Shown: positions 16,125 to 24,821 of the stretch, in pieces
Layout of the letters: each line of letters starts with the position of its first letter
Position numbering within the stretch: position 1 is the stretch's first letter
From: Alphaproteobacteria bacterium
GTDB lineage: Bacteria; Pseudomonadota; Alphaproteobacteria; Micropepsales; Micropepsaceae
Direction of reading: 5' to 3'
NCBI GenBank assembly: GCA_013140995.1
Contig: JABFRX010000058.1
Coordinates: forward strand, 1-39,354
Length of the DNA: 39,354 nucleotides
Position numbers and translations under genes: made by a program
The notes under the pieces: model-generated
Told to the model about the DNA's origin: nothing
Databases searched by the model: none
Seen by the model: the letters and a program-made list of their open reading frames with translations, nothing else

Positions 16125-16610
16125 TTAGCGGCGGTCGGTGGCGAGGTCTGCCGATTTGCGGCTAACGTCGACCTTCTTGTCGGAGTCGCTGTACATCGCT
16201 TCCATCTCCTTGTCGCCCTGCGTGACCGTGCGTTCGCAACGCGGCGAGCAGGCGAGGTTCCGCTGGCCCATCGAGCCGCGATAGATCGTGACTTGCGCCA
16301 GATTGGGGGCACCGACGGTCACATTCGTGTTCAGGACCTCCGTGCCTTGAGAGTCAACGGCGATGATGTTCGTGTTTCCGAACATGCGGCCCTGCACATA
16401 GACGGTTTTGTCATTCACGAGCAGCGCGTCGGCGATGAGCGGGTTGCCGACCAAGATGGTCTTGGCGGAGCGGTCTAGCTTCACGACCGTGGTCTTTTCG
16501 TAGTCTACGCGCATGTTGCCGGGGAGGGACGCTTGCGTTCCGTCGGCGAAGGCTGGAAGGGTGAAAGAGGCGGTGACAGCCGCGAGAAGGGCTGCACGAA
16601 ATGCGGACAT
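16125..16610 (-). CDS. Stand-alone secretin-type pilus N-domain protein, exported
   Basis: A 161-residue protein with a signal peptide (AALLAAVTASFTLPAFA) and then one domain like the N-terminal pilus domain of CpaC/RcpA secretins. That domain starts with the YEKTTVVKLDRSAKTILVG-type strand and continues with NPLIADALLVNDKTVYVQG and NTNIIAVDSQG. The same pattern is found in the CpaC protein of this locus (INKAIIIELPEDARDVLVS). The C-terminal 50 residues are charged and include a close Cys pair (CSPRC), possibly a periplasmic disulphide. It lies inside the Tad locus, convergent with tadG and divergent from flp. A periplasmic partner of the secretin is likely; the exact role is unknown. Confidence 0.85.
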   Translation of the reverse strand: MSAFRAALLAAVTASFTLPAFADGTQASLPGNMRVDYEKTTVVKLDRSAKTILVGNPLIADALLVNDKTVYVQGRMFGNTNIIAVDSQGTEVLNTNVTVGAPNLAQVTIYRGSMGQRNLACSPRCERTVTQGDKEMEAMYSDSDKKVDVSRKSADLATDRR

Positions 16611-16950
16611 GATGGTGCTCCAATGCGGTTCGATCGTCGCACGGCAGACTGGCGCAAAGCCATTAAGGATGTCTGAACCCTTACGAGCGTGCGTTCCTGC
16701 GAATCGCCGGCGCTTTGTGCATCGTTTCGAGTCGAGTTGGGTTCCGCGCTTTCAATTCTATCCTTTGATGTTACGCAATCTTAAGCACGCAAACGTTTTT
16801 CATTGCATTCGACTTGCGGTTCGCCGCGGATTACTTTGAAAGCAGCCTTTTATTAAGTAGGGCCACCTAAGCTCCCCCCTGCCTACGCAAGCGGACCGCA
16901 GAGTCCGCGTGGGTAGGATTGGTAGTGGTGTTCATTGAAGGAGGCCTCAA
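16611..16950. promoter_or_regulatory. Control region between the N-domain gene and flp
   Basis: These 340 bases contain no gene. They are AT-richer than their surroundings between 16740 and 16860 and must hold the leftward promoter of the 161-residue gene and the strong rightward promoter expected for the major pilin. A TATTAA at 16851-16856 could be a -10 element, but no matching -35 is visible. The last third is an untranslated leader with a hairpin (listed separately) and a strong ribosome binding site, GAAGGAGG. Confidence 0.5.
16882..16917 (+). repeat. Hairpin in the flp leader
   Basis: CCTAC (16882-16886) pairs with GTAGG (16913-16917), and an inner GCGGAC (16891-16896) pairs with GTCCGC (16903-16908) around the loop CGCAGA. 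The structure lies about 20 bases before the pilin ribosome binding site. Such a 5' hairpin could stabilise the abundant pilin mRNA or bind a regulator. Confidence 0.5.
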
Positions 16951-17112
16951 ATGAGCCGCTTTATGACTCGTTTTCTGAAAGACGAAGCCGGCGCAACGGC
17001 GATCGAATACGGTTTGATTGCTGCGTTGATCGCGGTTGTGATCATCGGCGCGGTGACCTCGGCCGGTTCGGCGATTAACGGCACGTTCACGACGGTCGCC
17101 GGCGCCCTCTAA
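16951..17112 (+). CDS. flp: Flp/PilA-type major pilin of the Tad system
   Basis: A 53-residue type IVb pilin, too short for usual ORF cut-offs. The leader MSRFMTRFLKDEAG ends at the predicted cleavage Gly14. The mature N terminus ATAIEYGLIAALIAVVIIGA has the diagnostic Glu at +5 followed by Tyr, in the hydrophobic assembly helix, and then a short Gly/Thr-rich tail. A strong GAAGGAGG lies 6 bases before the ATG. It would be cut by the CpaA peptidase encoded next and polymerised by CpaF/TadB/TadC through the CpaC secretin. A terminator follows directly, so pilin message can be made in excess over the assembly genes. Confidence 0.95.
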   Translation: MSRFMTRFLKDEAGATAIEYGLIAALIAVVIIGAVTSAGSAINGTFTTVAGAL

Positions 17113-17174
17113 TACGGGGCACTGGCCTGGCTTGGCACGCGTTCGCGCGGGTCGGCTTGGTCTTGGAAGAGTCG

Positions 17175-17215
17175 AACGCCAGTCTCGCGGTTCCCGCAGG
17201 ACTGGCGTTTTTCTT
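17175..17215 (+). terminator. Rho-independent terminator after flp
   Basis: AACGCCAGTC (17175-17184) pairs with GACTGGCGTT (17200-17209), with an inner GCGG/CCGC stem, and is followed by TTTCTT. It separates the pilin gene from cpaA, so full read-through to the assembly genes would be partial or need its own promoter in the 86 bases that follow. Confidence 0.85.
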
Positions 17216-17301
17216 GCGGCCATCCGCTTGCTTAACATCGCGGTAATTTCGCGGTTCTAGGCTCCGGCTCCTCAATCTAGGTCAAGGAGCGCGATACCAA
17301 C

Positions 17302-17805
17302 ATGTTCGAGTCGATGCTGCTGATTGCGGTCGGTACGGCCATCTTGGCCGGCGCGATCTACGACGCGACGACGCTCACGATCCCGAACTGGGTATCTTTG
17401 ATCTTGCTCGCGCTCTTTCCCGTGATCGCGATCAGCGCAGGTCTGAGCTGGGCGGAAGCCGGCATCCATGCCGGCGTCGGCGTCGCGGCGCTTGCCGTCG
17501 GTATCGCACTCTTCGCAGGCGGCTTCGTCGGCGGCGGCGACGCCAAACTTTTTGCGGCGGTGTCGCTTTATATCGGTGCTGCCTGGTTCGGAATGTATGT
17601 CTTTGCCGTTGCGCTTGCCGGCGGTCTGCTTGCTTGCGTTTTGCTGGCGATCCGGTGGCTCGCGGCGCATGGCGGCGGCGCTTATCTCTCGTGGTTGCAG
17701 CATTTGGCAAAGCGCGACGCCGGCATTCCCTACGGTGTCGCGATCGCGGCCGGGGCTCTCTTCGTCTTACCCGGCACGCATTTGTTTCTTGCAGCGGGGC
17801 AGTGA
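17302..17805 (+). CDS. cpaA: Prepilin peptidase (CpaA/TadV)
   Basis: Aspartic inner-membrane peptidase that cuts the leader of Flp and the pseudopilins. The protein has 167 residues, the normal short form without the N-methylase domain. It is almost all membrane helix. The two catalytic aspartates are visible: Asp21 in IYDATTLTIPN and Asp80 in FVGGGDAKLFA, the latter in the G-x-G-D motif family. The residues after the first Asp (ATTLTIPNW) match the usual R-x-x-x-IPN pattern loosely. It follows the flp terminator and is the first gene of the assembly cluster. A 149-base gap, which may hold a promoter, separates it from cpaB. Confidence 0.93.
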   Translation: MFESMLLIAVGTAILAGAIYDATTLTIPNWVSLILLALFPVIAISAGLSWAEAGIHAGVGVAALAVGIALFAGGFVGGGDAKLFAAVSLYIGAAWFGMYVFAVALAGGLLACVLLAIRWLAAHGGGAYLSWLQHLAKRDAGIPYGVAIAAGALFVLPGTHLFLAAGQ

Positions 17806-17954
17806 CTCATCGAATGGCAATTCGATCACGGTCACACGCAAAGCGCACCGGCGTTAAGTCCCCGCTTACCATCTTAACTTTAGCTTGATGCTTCAGCGAT
17901 AGGAACGTTGGCGAAACCGGCGAACAGAAGTGCCGCGTGCCAGGAGAACGACAA

Positions 17955-18761
17955 ATGGACATGACGCGTATTCTCATTCTTGTGGGAGCCTTGGGGGCCG
18001 CAGGTGTGGCGGCATTTCTCGCCCGCGGGATGATGGGAGGCCAAAACGAAGCGGTTGCGGCCGAGAACCTGGCGCTCGCCGAGATCATGGTTGCTTCGCA
18101 CGCGATCGAAGTCGGCGCAAAGATTCTTCCGGGCGATCTCAAGTGGCAAGGCTGGCCGAAGACAGCGCTGGACGCGAGCTTCATCACTAAGGAAGCGCAG
18201 CCTCAAGCGCTGGAGGACGCTGCCGAAGGCTCCGTCGCGCGCATGCCGCTTGTCGCCGGCGAGCCCGTCACGGCGCAGAAGGTGATCAAGGCCGATGGCG
18301 CGGGCTTTCTTGCCGCAGTCTTGACGCCGGGTAAGCGCGCCGTTGGCGTGAAGCTCTCCGTCGAACGCGGCGCGGGCGGTTTTATTCTGCCCAACGACCG
18401 GGTCGACGTGATTATGACGCGTAAGCTCGGTGCCGATGCCGCGGGCATTCCGTCCTACCGTGCGAACACGATCCTGCGCGATGTCCGGGTCCTTGCGGTC
18501 GATCAGACTTCGCAGGAGGAAGGCGACTCCAAGTCGATCGTCGGAAAGTCGGCCACCCTCGAATTGTCCCCGCAGCAGGCAGAGATCGTCTCGCTCGCGG
18601 AGGCGATGGGCGACTTGTCGCTTTCGCTGCGCTCGCTCACAACTTCGGATCAGCCGAGCGACGACGAGACGATTAAGGGCCTGAATGACGACGACAACTC
18701 GCAAATTTCCGTCTTGCGCTTCGGTATTCCGAGCCAGACCGCGCCGACATCTAACGAATAA
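17955..18761 (+). CDS. cpaB: Flp pilus assembly protein CpaB (RcpC)
   Basis: A 268-residue periplasmic protein anchored by an N-terminal helix (ILILVGALGAAGVAAFLA). The ATG at 17955 has AGGAGA eight bases upstream; an earlier in-frame ATG (17937) only adds six residues and would contain this site. A SAF-type beta-clip domain follows, with VASHAIEVGAKILPGDLKW and AEGSVARMPLVAGEPVT, and then the RcpC-like part, from AVGVKLSVERGAGGFILPND through DVIMTRKL. It works with the CpaC secretin, probably gating it or linking it to the wall. Its stop shares one base with the cpaC start (TAATG). Confidence 0.93.
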   Translation: MDMTRILILVGALGAAGVAAFLARGMMGGQNEAVAAENLALAEIMVASHAIEVGAKILPGDLKWQGWPKTALDASFITKEAQPQALEDAAEGSVARMPLVAGEPVTAQKVIKADGAGFLAAVLTPGKRAVGVKLSVERGAGGFILPNDRVDVIMTRKLGADAAGIPSYRANTILRDVRVLAVDQTSQEEGDSKSIVGKSATLELSPQQAEIVSLAEAMGDLSLSLRSLTTSDQPSDDETIKGLNDDDNSQISVLRFGIPSQTAPTSNE

Positions 18762-20269
18762 TGGGTGACACCATGAAAATTGCTCAACTCTTTGCAATCG
18801 GCGTTCTGGCGGCCGCAGCCTGTCTGCCCGCGGCAGCGAACGGCACCAGCGGCAAAGCAGCGGCGAAGCCGCGGCCCGCACCTAGTGAAACGCTGCGCAT
18901 CCGCGCCGGCGGAACGGGCCCGCACTCGCAGCATGTCAGTCTCGGCATCAACAAGGCGATCATCATCGAATTGCCGGAAGATGCGCGCGACGTTCTGGTT
19001 TCGAATCCGGATGTTGTCGATGCGGTCGTGCGTACGCCCCGGCAGGTTTATGTCGTGGGTATGAAGGCCGGGCCTTCGAACGCGTTCTTCTTTACGGCGA
19101 GCGGCAAGCAGCTGCTGAATCTCGAGATTCTTGTTCAGCGCGACACCGCCGAACTTAAGCGCTTGATCGAGCGCAACGTAAAGGGTTCGGACATTACGGT
19201 TGAGACCATCAACGATAGCGTGGTCTTGAACGGCAGCGTGAAGAGCGCCTCCGACGCCGCCGCAGCGCGCGAAATCGCGATGCGCTATGTGACGGATCCC
19301 GACAAGCCGCTGAAACGCGATTCGGTCGTCAATCGCGTCGGCATCCGCGGCGGGGACCAGGTGATGGTTCGCGTGCGCGTCGCCGAAATGCAGCGGACGC
19401 TCGCCAAGCAGCTTGGCGTGGACTTCAATGCGGCATTTAACATCGGAAAGAACATCCCGGTCGGGATCGCCAGCTCCAATCCGTTCTCTTTGCTCGGTCA
19501 GGCGCTGTCGGCATCGCAGGGTTTCGGCGTCGGTAACATTTTGAGCAGCGGCAATAGCGTGGAAGGCACGCTGCGCGCGTTCGAACGCTCGGGCTTGGTG
19601 CGCACGTTGGCCGAACCGAATTTGACCGCGGTTTCGGGCGAGGCGGCGAAGTTCTTGGCCGGCGGCGAATTTCCGGTGCCGGTCGCCCGCGACCGCGACG
19701 GTAACGTGCAGATCGAGTTCAAACCGTTCGGTGTGGGCCTCGGCTTTACGCCGGTCGTGCTGTCCGAAGGGCGTATCAGCCTGAAAATCTCGACCGAAGT
19801 CTCGGAGATCACAGGCGAGAATGCGTTCGTTTCGCAAGGCGGGCTTAGCGTCGACTCCAACGGCAACCTGATATCGATCGCCGGCGTCACCATCCCGGGC
19901 ATCCGTGTGCGCCGTGCCGAGACGACGGTCGAACTGCCGTCCGGCGGCAGCATGATCATGGCCGGGCTGTTGCAGCAGCAGATCAAACAGAACATCGACG
20001 GCATTCCGGGTCTGAAGAACTTGCCGATCTTGGGCTCGCTCTTCCAAAGCCGGGACTTCCAGTCGGGCGAGACGGAACTTGTCGTCATCGTGACGCCGTA
20101 TTTGGTTGAGGCAACGTCGCCGCAGAATCTGGCTTCGCCGACAGATGGCTTTGTGCCGGCAAGCGACGCGGAAACGGTGCTGCTGTCGCGTCTGAACGCT
20201 GTCTACGGCGAAAAGGGCAAGAAACCGCAAGGCGCCTTAAAGGGACCAATCGGTTTCACCGTTCGATAA
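18761..20269 (+). CDS. cpaC: Secretin CpaC (RcpA) of the Tad system
   Basis: Outer-membrane secretin through which the pilus leaves the cell; 502 residues. A signal peptide (IAQLFAIGVLAAAACLPAAA) follows ATG 18761, and a second ATG at 18773 is equally possible. An N-terminal pilus domain (about 55-115), a BON-like domain (about 118-172, with DITVETINDSVVLNGSV) and the secretin beta domain (about 255-460) are seen in order. The secretin signature VELPSGGSMIMAGLLQ and the late VIVTPYLVEA are present. It is followed by the lipoprotein CpaD, which in this family acts as its partner. Confidence 0.95.
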   Translation: MGDTMKIAQLFAIGVLAAAACLPAAANGTSGKAAAKPRPAPSETLRIRAGGTGPHSQHVSLGINKAIIIELPEDARDVLVSNPDVVDAVVRTPRQVYVVGMKAGPSNAFFFTASGKQLLNLEILVQRDTAELKRLIERNVKGSDITVETINDSVVLNGSVKSASDAAAAREIAMRYVTDPDKPLKRDSVVNRVGIRGGDQVMVRVRVAEMQRTLAKQLGVDFNAAFNIGKNIPVGIASSNPFSLLGQALSASQGFGVGNILSSGNSVEGTLRAFERSGLVRTLAEPNLTAVSGEAAKFLAGGEFPVPVARDRDGNVQIEFKPFGVGLGFTPVVLSEGRISLKISTEVSEITGENAFVSQGGLSVDSNGNLISIAGVTIPGIRVRRAETTVELPSGGSMIMAGLLQQQIKQNIDGIPGLKNLPILGSLFQSRDFQSGETELVVIVTPYLVEATSPQNLASPTDGFVPASDAETVLLSRLNAVYGEKGKKPQGALKGPIGFTVR

Positions 20270-20326
20270 GAATGCATGAAATTCAAGCAAGACTTTGGCA
20301 ATCGCTGAAAGATTAGGATAACCGCC

Positions 20327-21022
20327 ATGATCCGCATTTCTCCCCTTCTCGCACTGGCGTTGACCGGTGTCGCCGCGACAGCCTGCACCTCGCCGCCGCT
20401 CAGCAACGGCCCTCGAGACCGCTACGATGTCGAGCAAAAATATCCGATTGTCGTCGAACCGCAGGTCGTGACGCTTGCCGTGCAGACGGACGGCGACTTG
20501 GCGAGCCTCGCGCGCGGCGAAGATCAGCGGGTGGCGGCCTTCGCTGAACGCTGGAAGGCGCGGGGGCAGGGGCTTCTGAACGTCGCGACGGCCAACGACG
20601 GTTCGAACGGTGCGGCAGTCGCTCAGTTGAAGAAGGTGTTGGCAGCGAACGGCGTCGACAAGAAATCGGTGCAGTTCACGTCTTATCCGCCGGCAAGTGG
20701 CGAGGGTCATTCGCCTATTACTCTCAGCTTCGTCGCTTATGCCGCGAACGCTTCCGAATGCGGGCAGGATTGGTCCACCAACCTGGCCTTCGAGCCCCGC
20801 AATACGCCATGGCCGGAGTTCGGCTGCTCGACGCAGCACAATATCGCCGCGATCATCGCCGACCCGCGCGACTTGGTCGAACCGCGTACCAGCGACCCGG
20901 CGGACGCGCAACGCCGCTCGGTCGTCATCACCGAGAAGTATCAGAACGGGCTTAGGACGCATACCGAAGCTTCGACGGAAGGCCAGGACAGCGGTCAGTC
21001 GAGCAAGGTCACGAACGAGTAG
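20327..21022 (+). CDS. cpaD: Pilus assembly lipoprotein CpaD
   Basis: A 231-residue lipoprotein with signal peptide and lipobox VAATAC (Cys20 as the lipidated residue). The CpaD family core is recognisable by NLAFEPRNTPWPEFGCSTQH and NIAAIIADPRDLVEPR. The final 40 residues are polar and disordered-looking. An AGGA sequence precedes the ATG. The family is restricted to alphaproteobacterial Tad loci, where CpaD is thought to help localise or stabilise the CpaC secretin. It is separated by 57 bases from cpaC and by 37 from cpaE, all apparently one transcript. Confidence 0.93.
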   Translation: MIRISPLLALALTGVAATACTSPPLSNGPRDRYDVEQKYPIVVEPQVVTLAVQTDGDLASLARGEDQRVAAFAERWKARGQGLLNVATANDGSNGAAVAQLKKVLAANGVDKKSVQFTSYPPASGEGHSPITLSFVAYAANASECGQDWSTNLAFEPRNTPWPEFGCSTQHNIAAIIADPRDLVEPRTSDPADAQRRSVVITEKYQNGLRTHTEASTEGQDSGQSSKVTNE

Positions 21023-21059
21023 TCCGTATTCTAAGAAGAATCTGAGGAGCAGATCTCTG

Positions 21060-22325
21060 ATGAGTAAGACGCAGGAACCGGAAAAGACGAACGAAGAGCC
21101 GTTCGGCACCGAGCTGCAGGACCGTCCGGTTCCGCGCATCTCGATCCATGCGTTCTGCGAGTCGCCCGACACCGGTTCAGTGATTCAGCGCGCAGGCCAG
21201 GATCGCCGTCTCGCGAAGGCGCATCTGACGGTGCACATGGGTGGGGTGTTCGGCGCGGCCGAGTACTTCCAAGACTCCTCGACGCCCAACGTCATCATGG
21301 TCGAGACGCGCGTGACGGGTCCGGCCATTCTCGCCGAACTCGAGAAGCTGGCGCATGTGTGCGATCCGGGGACGAAGGTCATCGTCATCGGTCAGTCGAA
21401 CGACATTACGCTTTATCGCGAAATGATCCGCCAGGGCGTGAGCGAGTACGTCGTCGCGCCGCTCAATCCGTTGCAGGTGATCGAAGCGATCGCAGCGCTC
21501 TATCACAGCCCGGCGACTGCGCCGATCGGCAAGGTCTTTGCGTTTGTCGGCGCGCGCGGCGGCGTTGGCTCTTCGACGGTCGCGCACAATACCGCGTGGT
21601 CGATCGCCGAGGATCTCCAGATCGCATCGACGATCGTCGATCTTGACGTGCCGTTCGGAACGGCCGGTCTTGACTTCAATCAGGATGCGGGAACGGGTAT
21701 CGCAGAAGCGCTGGCCAGCCCGGAGCGTCTTGACGACGTGCTATTGGATCGCTTGTTGATCAAGCACACAAGCCGGTTGAACCTCTTCGTCGCGCCGGCG
21801 CAACTCGATCGCGAGACGCTCTATCCGCCGGAATCGATCGAAATGGTGCTCGACGTCGTACGCCAGGCTTCGCCCTGCGTCATCGTCGACCTGCCGCACG
21901 TTTGGGCGCCTTGGGTCAAACAGGTTCTGACGTCCGCCGACGAGATCATCGTCGTGGCGACGCCTGACCTCGCAAGCTTGCGTAATGCCAAGAACATCTA
22001 CGACATCATCAATAGTGCGCGTCCGAACGACAAGCCAATGAAGATCGTGCTCAATCAGGTCGGTATCCCGCGGCGGCCAGAGATTCCCGTGAAGGACTTT
22101 GCCGAAGCAATGTCAGCCGAACCGTCGCTTGTGCTCCCGTTCGATCCGCAGACGTTCGCCACGGCGAGCAACAACGGTCAGATGGTTGGCGAGCTGAACC
22201 CGCAGTCGCGCGTGGCACAAAGCTTTCGCGATCTGGCGCAGCAGTTGACCGGCCGCGAACCGAAGGCCGAGGCGAAGCCTTCGAGCAAGCTCAGTTTCGA
22301 TTTTCTCCGCCGCAAAAAGGCTTGA
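21060..22325 (+). CDS. cpaE: CpaE/TadZ pilus localisation ATPase
   Basis: MinD/ParA-like protein that places the pilus machine at its site in the cell; 421 residues. The frame is open far upstream across cpaD, but ATG 21060, preceded by GAGGAG, is the real start. An N-terminal receiver-like domain (about residues 25-145) is followed by the ATPase domain. The deviant Walker A is GARGGVGSSTVAHN (about 164-177), with Arg where ParA/MinD proteins have the signature Lys, and later come VDLDVPFGTAGLDF and VDLPHVWAPWV. The change is compatible with a TadZ-type weak or non-hydrolysing nucleotide binder. It is followed six bases later by cpaF. Confidence 0.94.
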   Translation: MSKTQEPEKTNEEPFGTELQDRPVPRISIHAFCESPDTGSVIQRAGQDRRLAKAHLTVHMGGVFGAAEYFQDSSTPNVIMVETRVTGPAILAELEKLAHVCDPGTKVIVIGQSNDITLYREMIRQGVSEYVVAPLNPLQVIEAIAALYHSPATAPIGKVFAFVGARGGVGSSTVAHNTAWSIAEDLQIASTIVDLDVPFGTAGLDFNQDAGTGIAEALASPERLDDVLLDRLLIKHTSRLNLFVAPAQLDRETLYPPESIEMVLDVVRQASPCVIVDLPHVWAPWVKQVLTSADEIIVVATPDLASLRNAKNIYDIINSARPNDKPMKIVLNQVGIPRRPEIPVKDFAEAMSAEPSLVLPFDPQTFATASNNGQMVGELNPQSRVAQSFRDLAQQLTGREPKAEAKPSSKLSFDFLRRKKA

Positions 22326-22331
22326 TGAACG

Positions 22332-23774
22332 ATGTTCGGTAAGCGTCCCGGAGGCGGAGCAGAAACAGCGGCCAAGCCAAAGCCGGCTGCGCCGCCGCAG
22401 GCTGCGGCAAAGTCTGCGGCACCGCCGCCGATGCCGGCCAAACCTGCGGGCCGCGCTGAGCCGCCGGCGCCACCGCCGATCGCGATCGATTCCAGGTCAG
22501 ATCAGTACTACGAGATTAAAACGACGATCTTCAATGCGTTGATCGACACGATCGACCTGGCGCAGCTGGCACAGCTCGACGCGGGGTCGGCGCGCGAAGA
22601 AATTCGCGACATCGTCAACGAAATCATCGCGATCAAAGCGGTGGTAATGTCGATCGCCGAGCAGGAACAACTGCTCACCGACATCTGCAACGACGTTCTG
22701 GGCTACGGTCCGCTGGAGCCGCTGCTTGCACGGGACGACATAGCCGACATCATGGTGAATGGCGCGGAACGCGTTTTCATCGAAGTCGGCGGCAAGGTGC
22801 AGCTGACAAACGTCCGCTTCCGCGACAATGCGCAGCTGATGAATATCTGTCAGCGTATCGTGAGCCAGATCGGCCGCCGCGTCGATGAATCGTCACCGAT
22901 ATGCGACGCGCGTTTGCCGGACGGTTCGCGCGTCAACGTGATCGCGCCGCCGCTCGCGATCGACGGGCCGACGCTCACCATTCGTAAGTTCAAGAAAGAC
23001 AAGCTGAAGATGGCGGACTTGATCCGCTTCGGCTCGATCTCGCCCGAAGGCGGGAAGGTTTTGGACGTGATCGGCAACTGCCGGTGTAACGTGTTGATCT
23101 CCGGCGGTACCGGTTCGGGCAAGACGACGTTGTTGAACATGATGACAGCGTTCATCGATTTGGACGAACGCGTCATCACCTGCGAAGACGCCGCCGAGCT
23201 GCAGTTGCAGCAGCCGCACGTGGTTCGCCTCGAGACGCGTCCGCCGAACCTCGAAGGATCCGGCGAAATCACGATGCGCGATCTCGTCAAAAACTGTCTG
23301 CGTATGCGTCCGGAACGGATCATCGTGGGCGAGGTCCGCGGACCGGAAGCATTCGACTTGCTGCAGGCGATGAACACGGGCCACGACGGCTCGATGGGAA
23401 CGCTGCACGCCAACACGCCGCGCGAGGCGCTGCAACGTATCGAATCGATGATAACGATGGGCGGATACAACCTGCCGTCCAAGACCATTCGCGAGATGGT
23501 CGTCGGCGCCATCGACGTCATCGTGCAGGCCGCGCGTCTTCGCGACGGTTCGCGCCGCATCACGCACATTACGGAAGTCATCGGCCTCGAAGGGGACGTG
23601 ATCATCACGCAGGATCTCTTCCTCTATGAGATCATCGGCGAAGACGAGCACGGCAAGGTCAAGGGCCGGCACGCATCGACAGGTATTTCTCGGCCCGCGT
23701 TTTGGGAGCGAGCGCGCTACTACAATCGTGAGCAGGAATTGCTCGAAGCGCTCGAGGCGGCCGCAGCCAAATAG
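22332..23774 (+). CDS. cpaF: Tad pilus secretion ATPase CpaF/TadA
   Basis: Hexameric VirB11-like ATPase that drives Flp pilus extension and probably retraction; 480 residues. The first 50 residues are Ala/Pro-rich and low complexity. The N-domain (about 55-235) contains VLGYGPLEPLLARDDIADIM. The Walker A motif ISGGTGSGKTTLLNM has its Lys at about residue 264. The Walker B segment RIIVGEVRGPEAFDLLQAMN and the His box GHDGSMGTLHANTPREAL complete the core. It lies 6 bases after cpaE and before the platform genes tadB and tadC, all co-directional. All expected motifs are intact. Confidence 0.96.
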   Translation: MFGKRPGGGAETAAKPKPAAPPQAAAKSAAPPPMPAKPAGRAEPPAPPPIAIDSRSDQYYEIKTTIFNALIDTIDLAQLAQLDAGSAREEIRDIVNEIIAIKAVVMSIAEQEQLLTDICNDVLGYGPLEPLLARDDIADIMVNGAERVFIEVGGKVQLTNVRFRDNAQLMNICQRIVSQIGRRVDESSPICDARLPDGSRVNVIAPPLAIDGPTLTIRKFKKDKLKMADLIRFGSISPEGGKVLDVIGNCRCNVLISGGTGSGKTTLLNMMTAFIDLDERVITCEDAAELQLQQPHVVRLETRPPNLEGSGEITMRDLVKNCLRMRPERIIVGEVRGPEAFDLLQAMNTGHDGSMGTLHANTPREALQRIESMITMGGYNLPSKTIREMVVGAIDVIVQAARLRDGSRRITHITEVIGLEGDVIITQDLFLYEIIGEDEHGKVKGRHASTGISRPAFWERARYYNREQELLEALEAAAAK

Positions 23775-23803
23775 GGAGTGGGGCGAAGCCTCAATAGGGC
23801 GCT

Positions 23804-24805
23804 ATGGATCAAGGTACACTGACGATCGCCGCGATTGCGCTTATGGCAGCTCTTGCCGTTGGAGGGGCCGCGTTCGCGTTCCTGGGCGCGGGCGATAGTG
23901 CGAAGGCCAACAAGCGCCTAGCGGCGGCCACCCGTGGAACGGGGCGTGGCGCTGCGGCTGTAAAGGGCGGCGACACTGCAGGCGAATCTACAGCCAAGCG
24001 GCGCAAGCAAGTTCAAGAGACGCTCAAGGAAATCGATCGCAAGGCCGAGCAGACTAAGGCGCGTCCGACTTTGGCGGCAATGCTCGAGCAAGCGGACTGG
24101 AACATCGACGTTCGCAAATTCTATATCGTTACGGCCGGTCTGGCCGTCGTTGCACTCGTCGCGTTCTTCGTGCTCGGCTATGCGTGGTATGTGGCCATCG
24201 GTGCGGCGTTCGTGGTCGGGCTTGGTTTGCCGCGGTGGTACCTCGGTTTCACGATCGGCCGGCGTAAGAAGGCGTTCGTGAAAGAGTTCGCCAACGCCAT
24301 CGACGTGATCGTGCGTGGCGTCAAGGCCGGCCTGCCGCTCAACGAATGCTTGAAGATCATTGCGAATGAGTCTGGAGAGCCGGTCGGGCCGGAGTTCCGC
24401 CAGATCGTCGAAGGCTTAAAGGTTGGCGTAACGCTTGAGGACGGTCTGAAGCGCATGTACGACCGGATGCCGGTGGCGGAGGTGAACTTCTTCCAGATCG
24501 TGCTCACCATTCAACAGAAGACCGGCGGTAACTTGTCGGAAGCTTTGGGCAACCTCTCGGCGGTGTTGCGCGACCGCAAGCGCCTGCAGGGCAAAATCCA
24601 GGCGTTGTCGTCGGAAGCGAAAGCGTCGGCCGGCATCATCGGGTCGCTGCCGATCGTTGTTATGGGCCTCGTCTATGCGACGACGCCCGAGTACATCGCG
24701 CTGCTGTTTACGGATCGCTTCGGCAACTTCTTGCTGTTGTGTTGCGTCACGTGGATGTCGGTCGGCATCTTCGTGATGAAGAAGATGATTTCGTTCAAGT
24801 ACTGA
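23804..24805 (+). CDS. tadB: Tad pilus inner-membrane platform protein TadB (CpaG)
   Basis: A GspF-domain protein of 333 residues that forms the inner-membrane platform with TadC and binds CpaF. An N-terminal helix (about residues 7-28) is followed by a basic Ala-rich linker, then two helices (about 105-145, LAVVALVAFFVLGYAWYVA). The cytoplasmic GspF domain (about 165-290) contains NECLKIIANESGEPVGPEF and ILTIQQKTGGNLSEALGNLS. The C-terminal helix ends in MKKMISFKY. The spacing to cpaF is 29 bases and to tadC 16 bases. Confidence 0.94.
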   Translation: MDQGTLTIAAIALMAALAVGGAAFAFLGAGDSAKANKRLAAATRGTGRGAAAVKGGDTAGESTAKRRKQVQETLKEIDRKAEQTKARPTLAAMLEQADWNIDVRKFYIVTAGLAVVALVAFFVLGYAWYVAIGAAFVVGLGLPRWYLGFTIGRRKKAFVKEFANAIDVIVRGVKAGLPLNECLKIIANESGEPVGPEFRQIVEGLKVGVTLEDGLKRMYDRMPVAEVNFFQIVLTIQQKTGGNLSEALGNLSAVLRDRKRLQGKIQALSSEAKASAGIIGSLPIVVMGLVYATTPEYIALLFTDRFGNFLLLCCVTWMSVGIFVMKKMISFKY

Positions 24806-24821
24806 GCACGGAGAGCTCGCT

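Noticed and set aside
17850-17880. CtrA-type site before cpaB (TTAA...TTAC)
   Set aside because: The spacer is 8 bases, not 7, and the second half is mismatched; treated as chance.
18650-20230. 526-residue open frame on the minus strand opposite cpaC
   Set aside because: Arg/Asp/His-rich shadow of the secretin gene; the plus strand has signal peptide and secretin signature.
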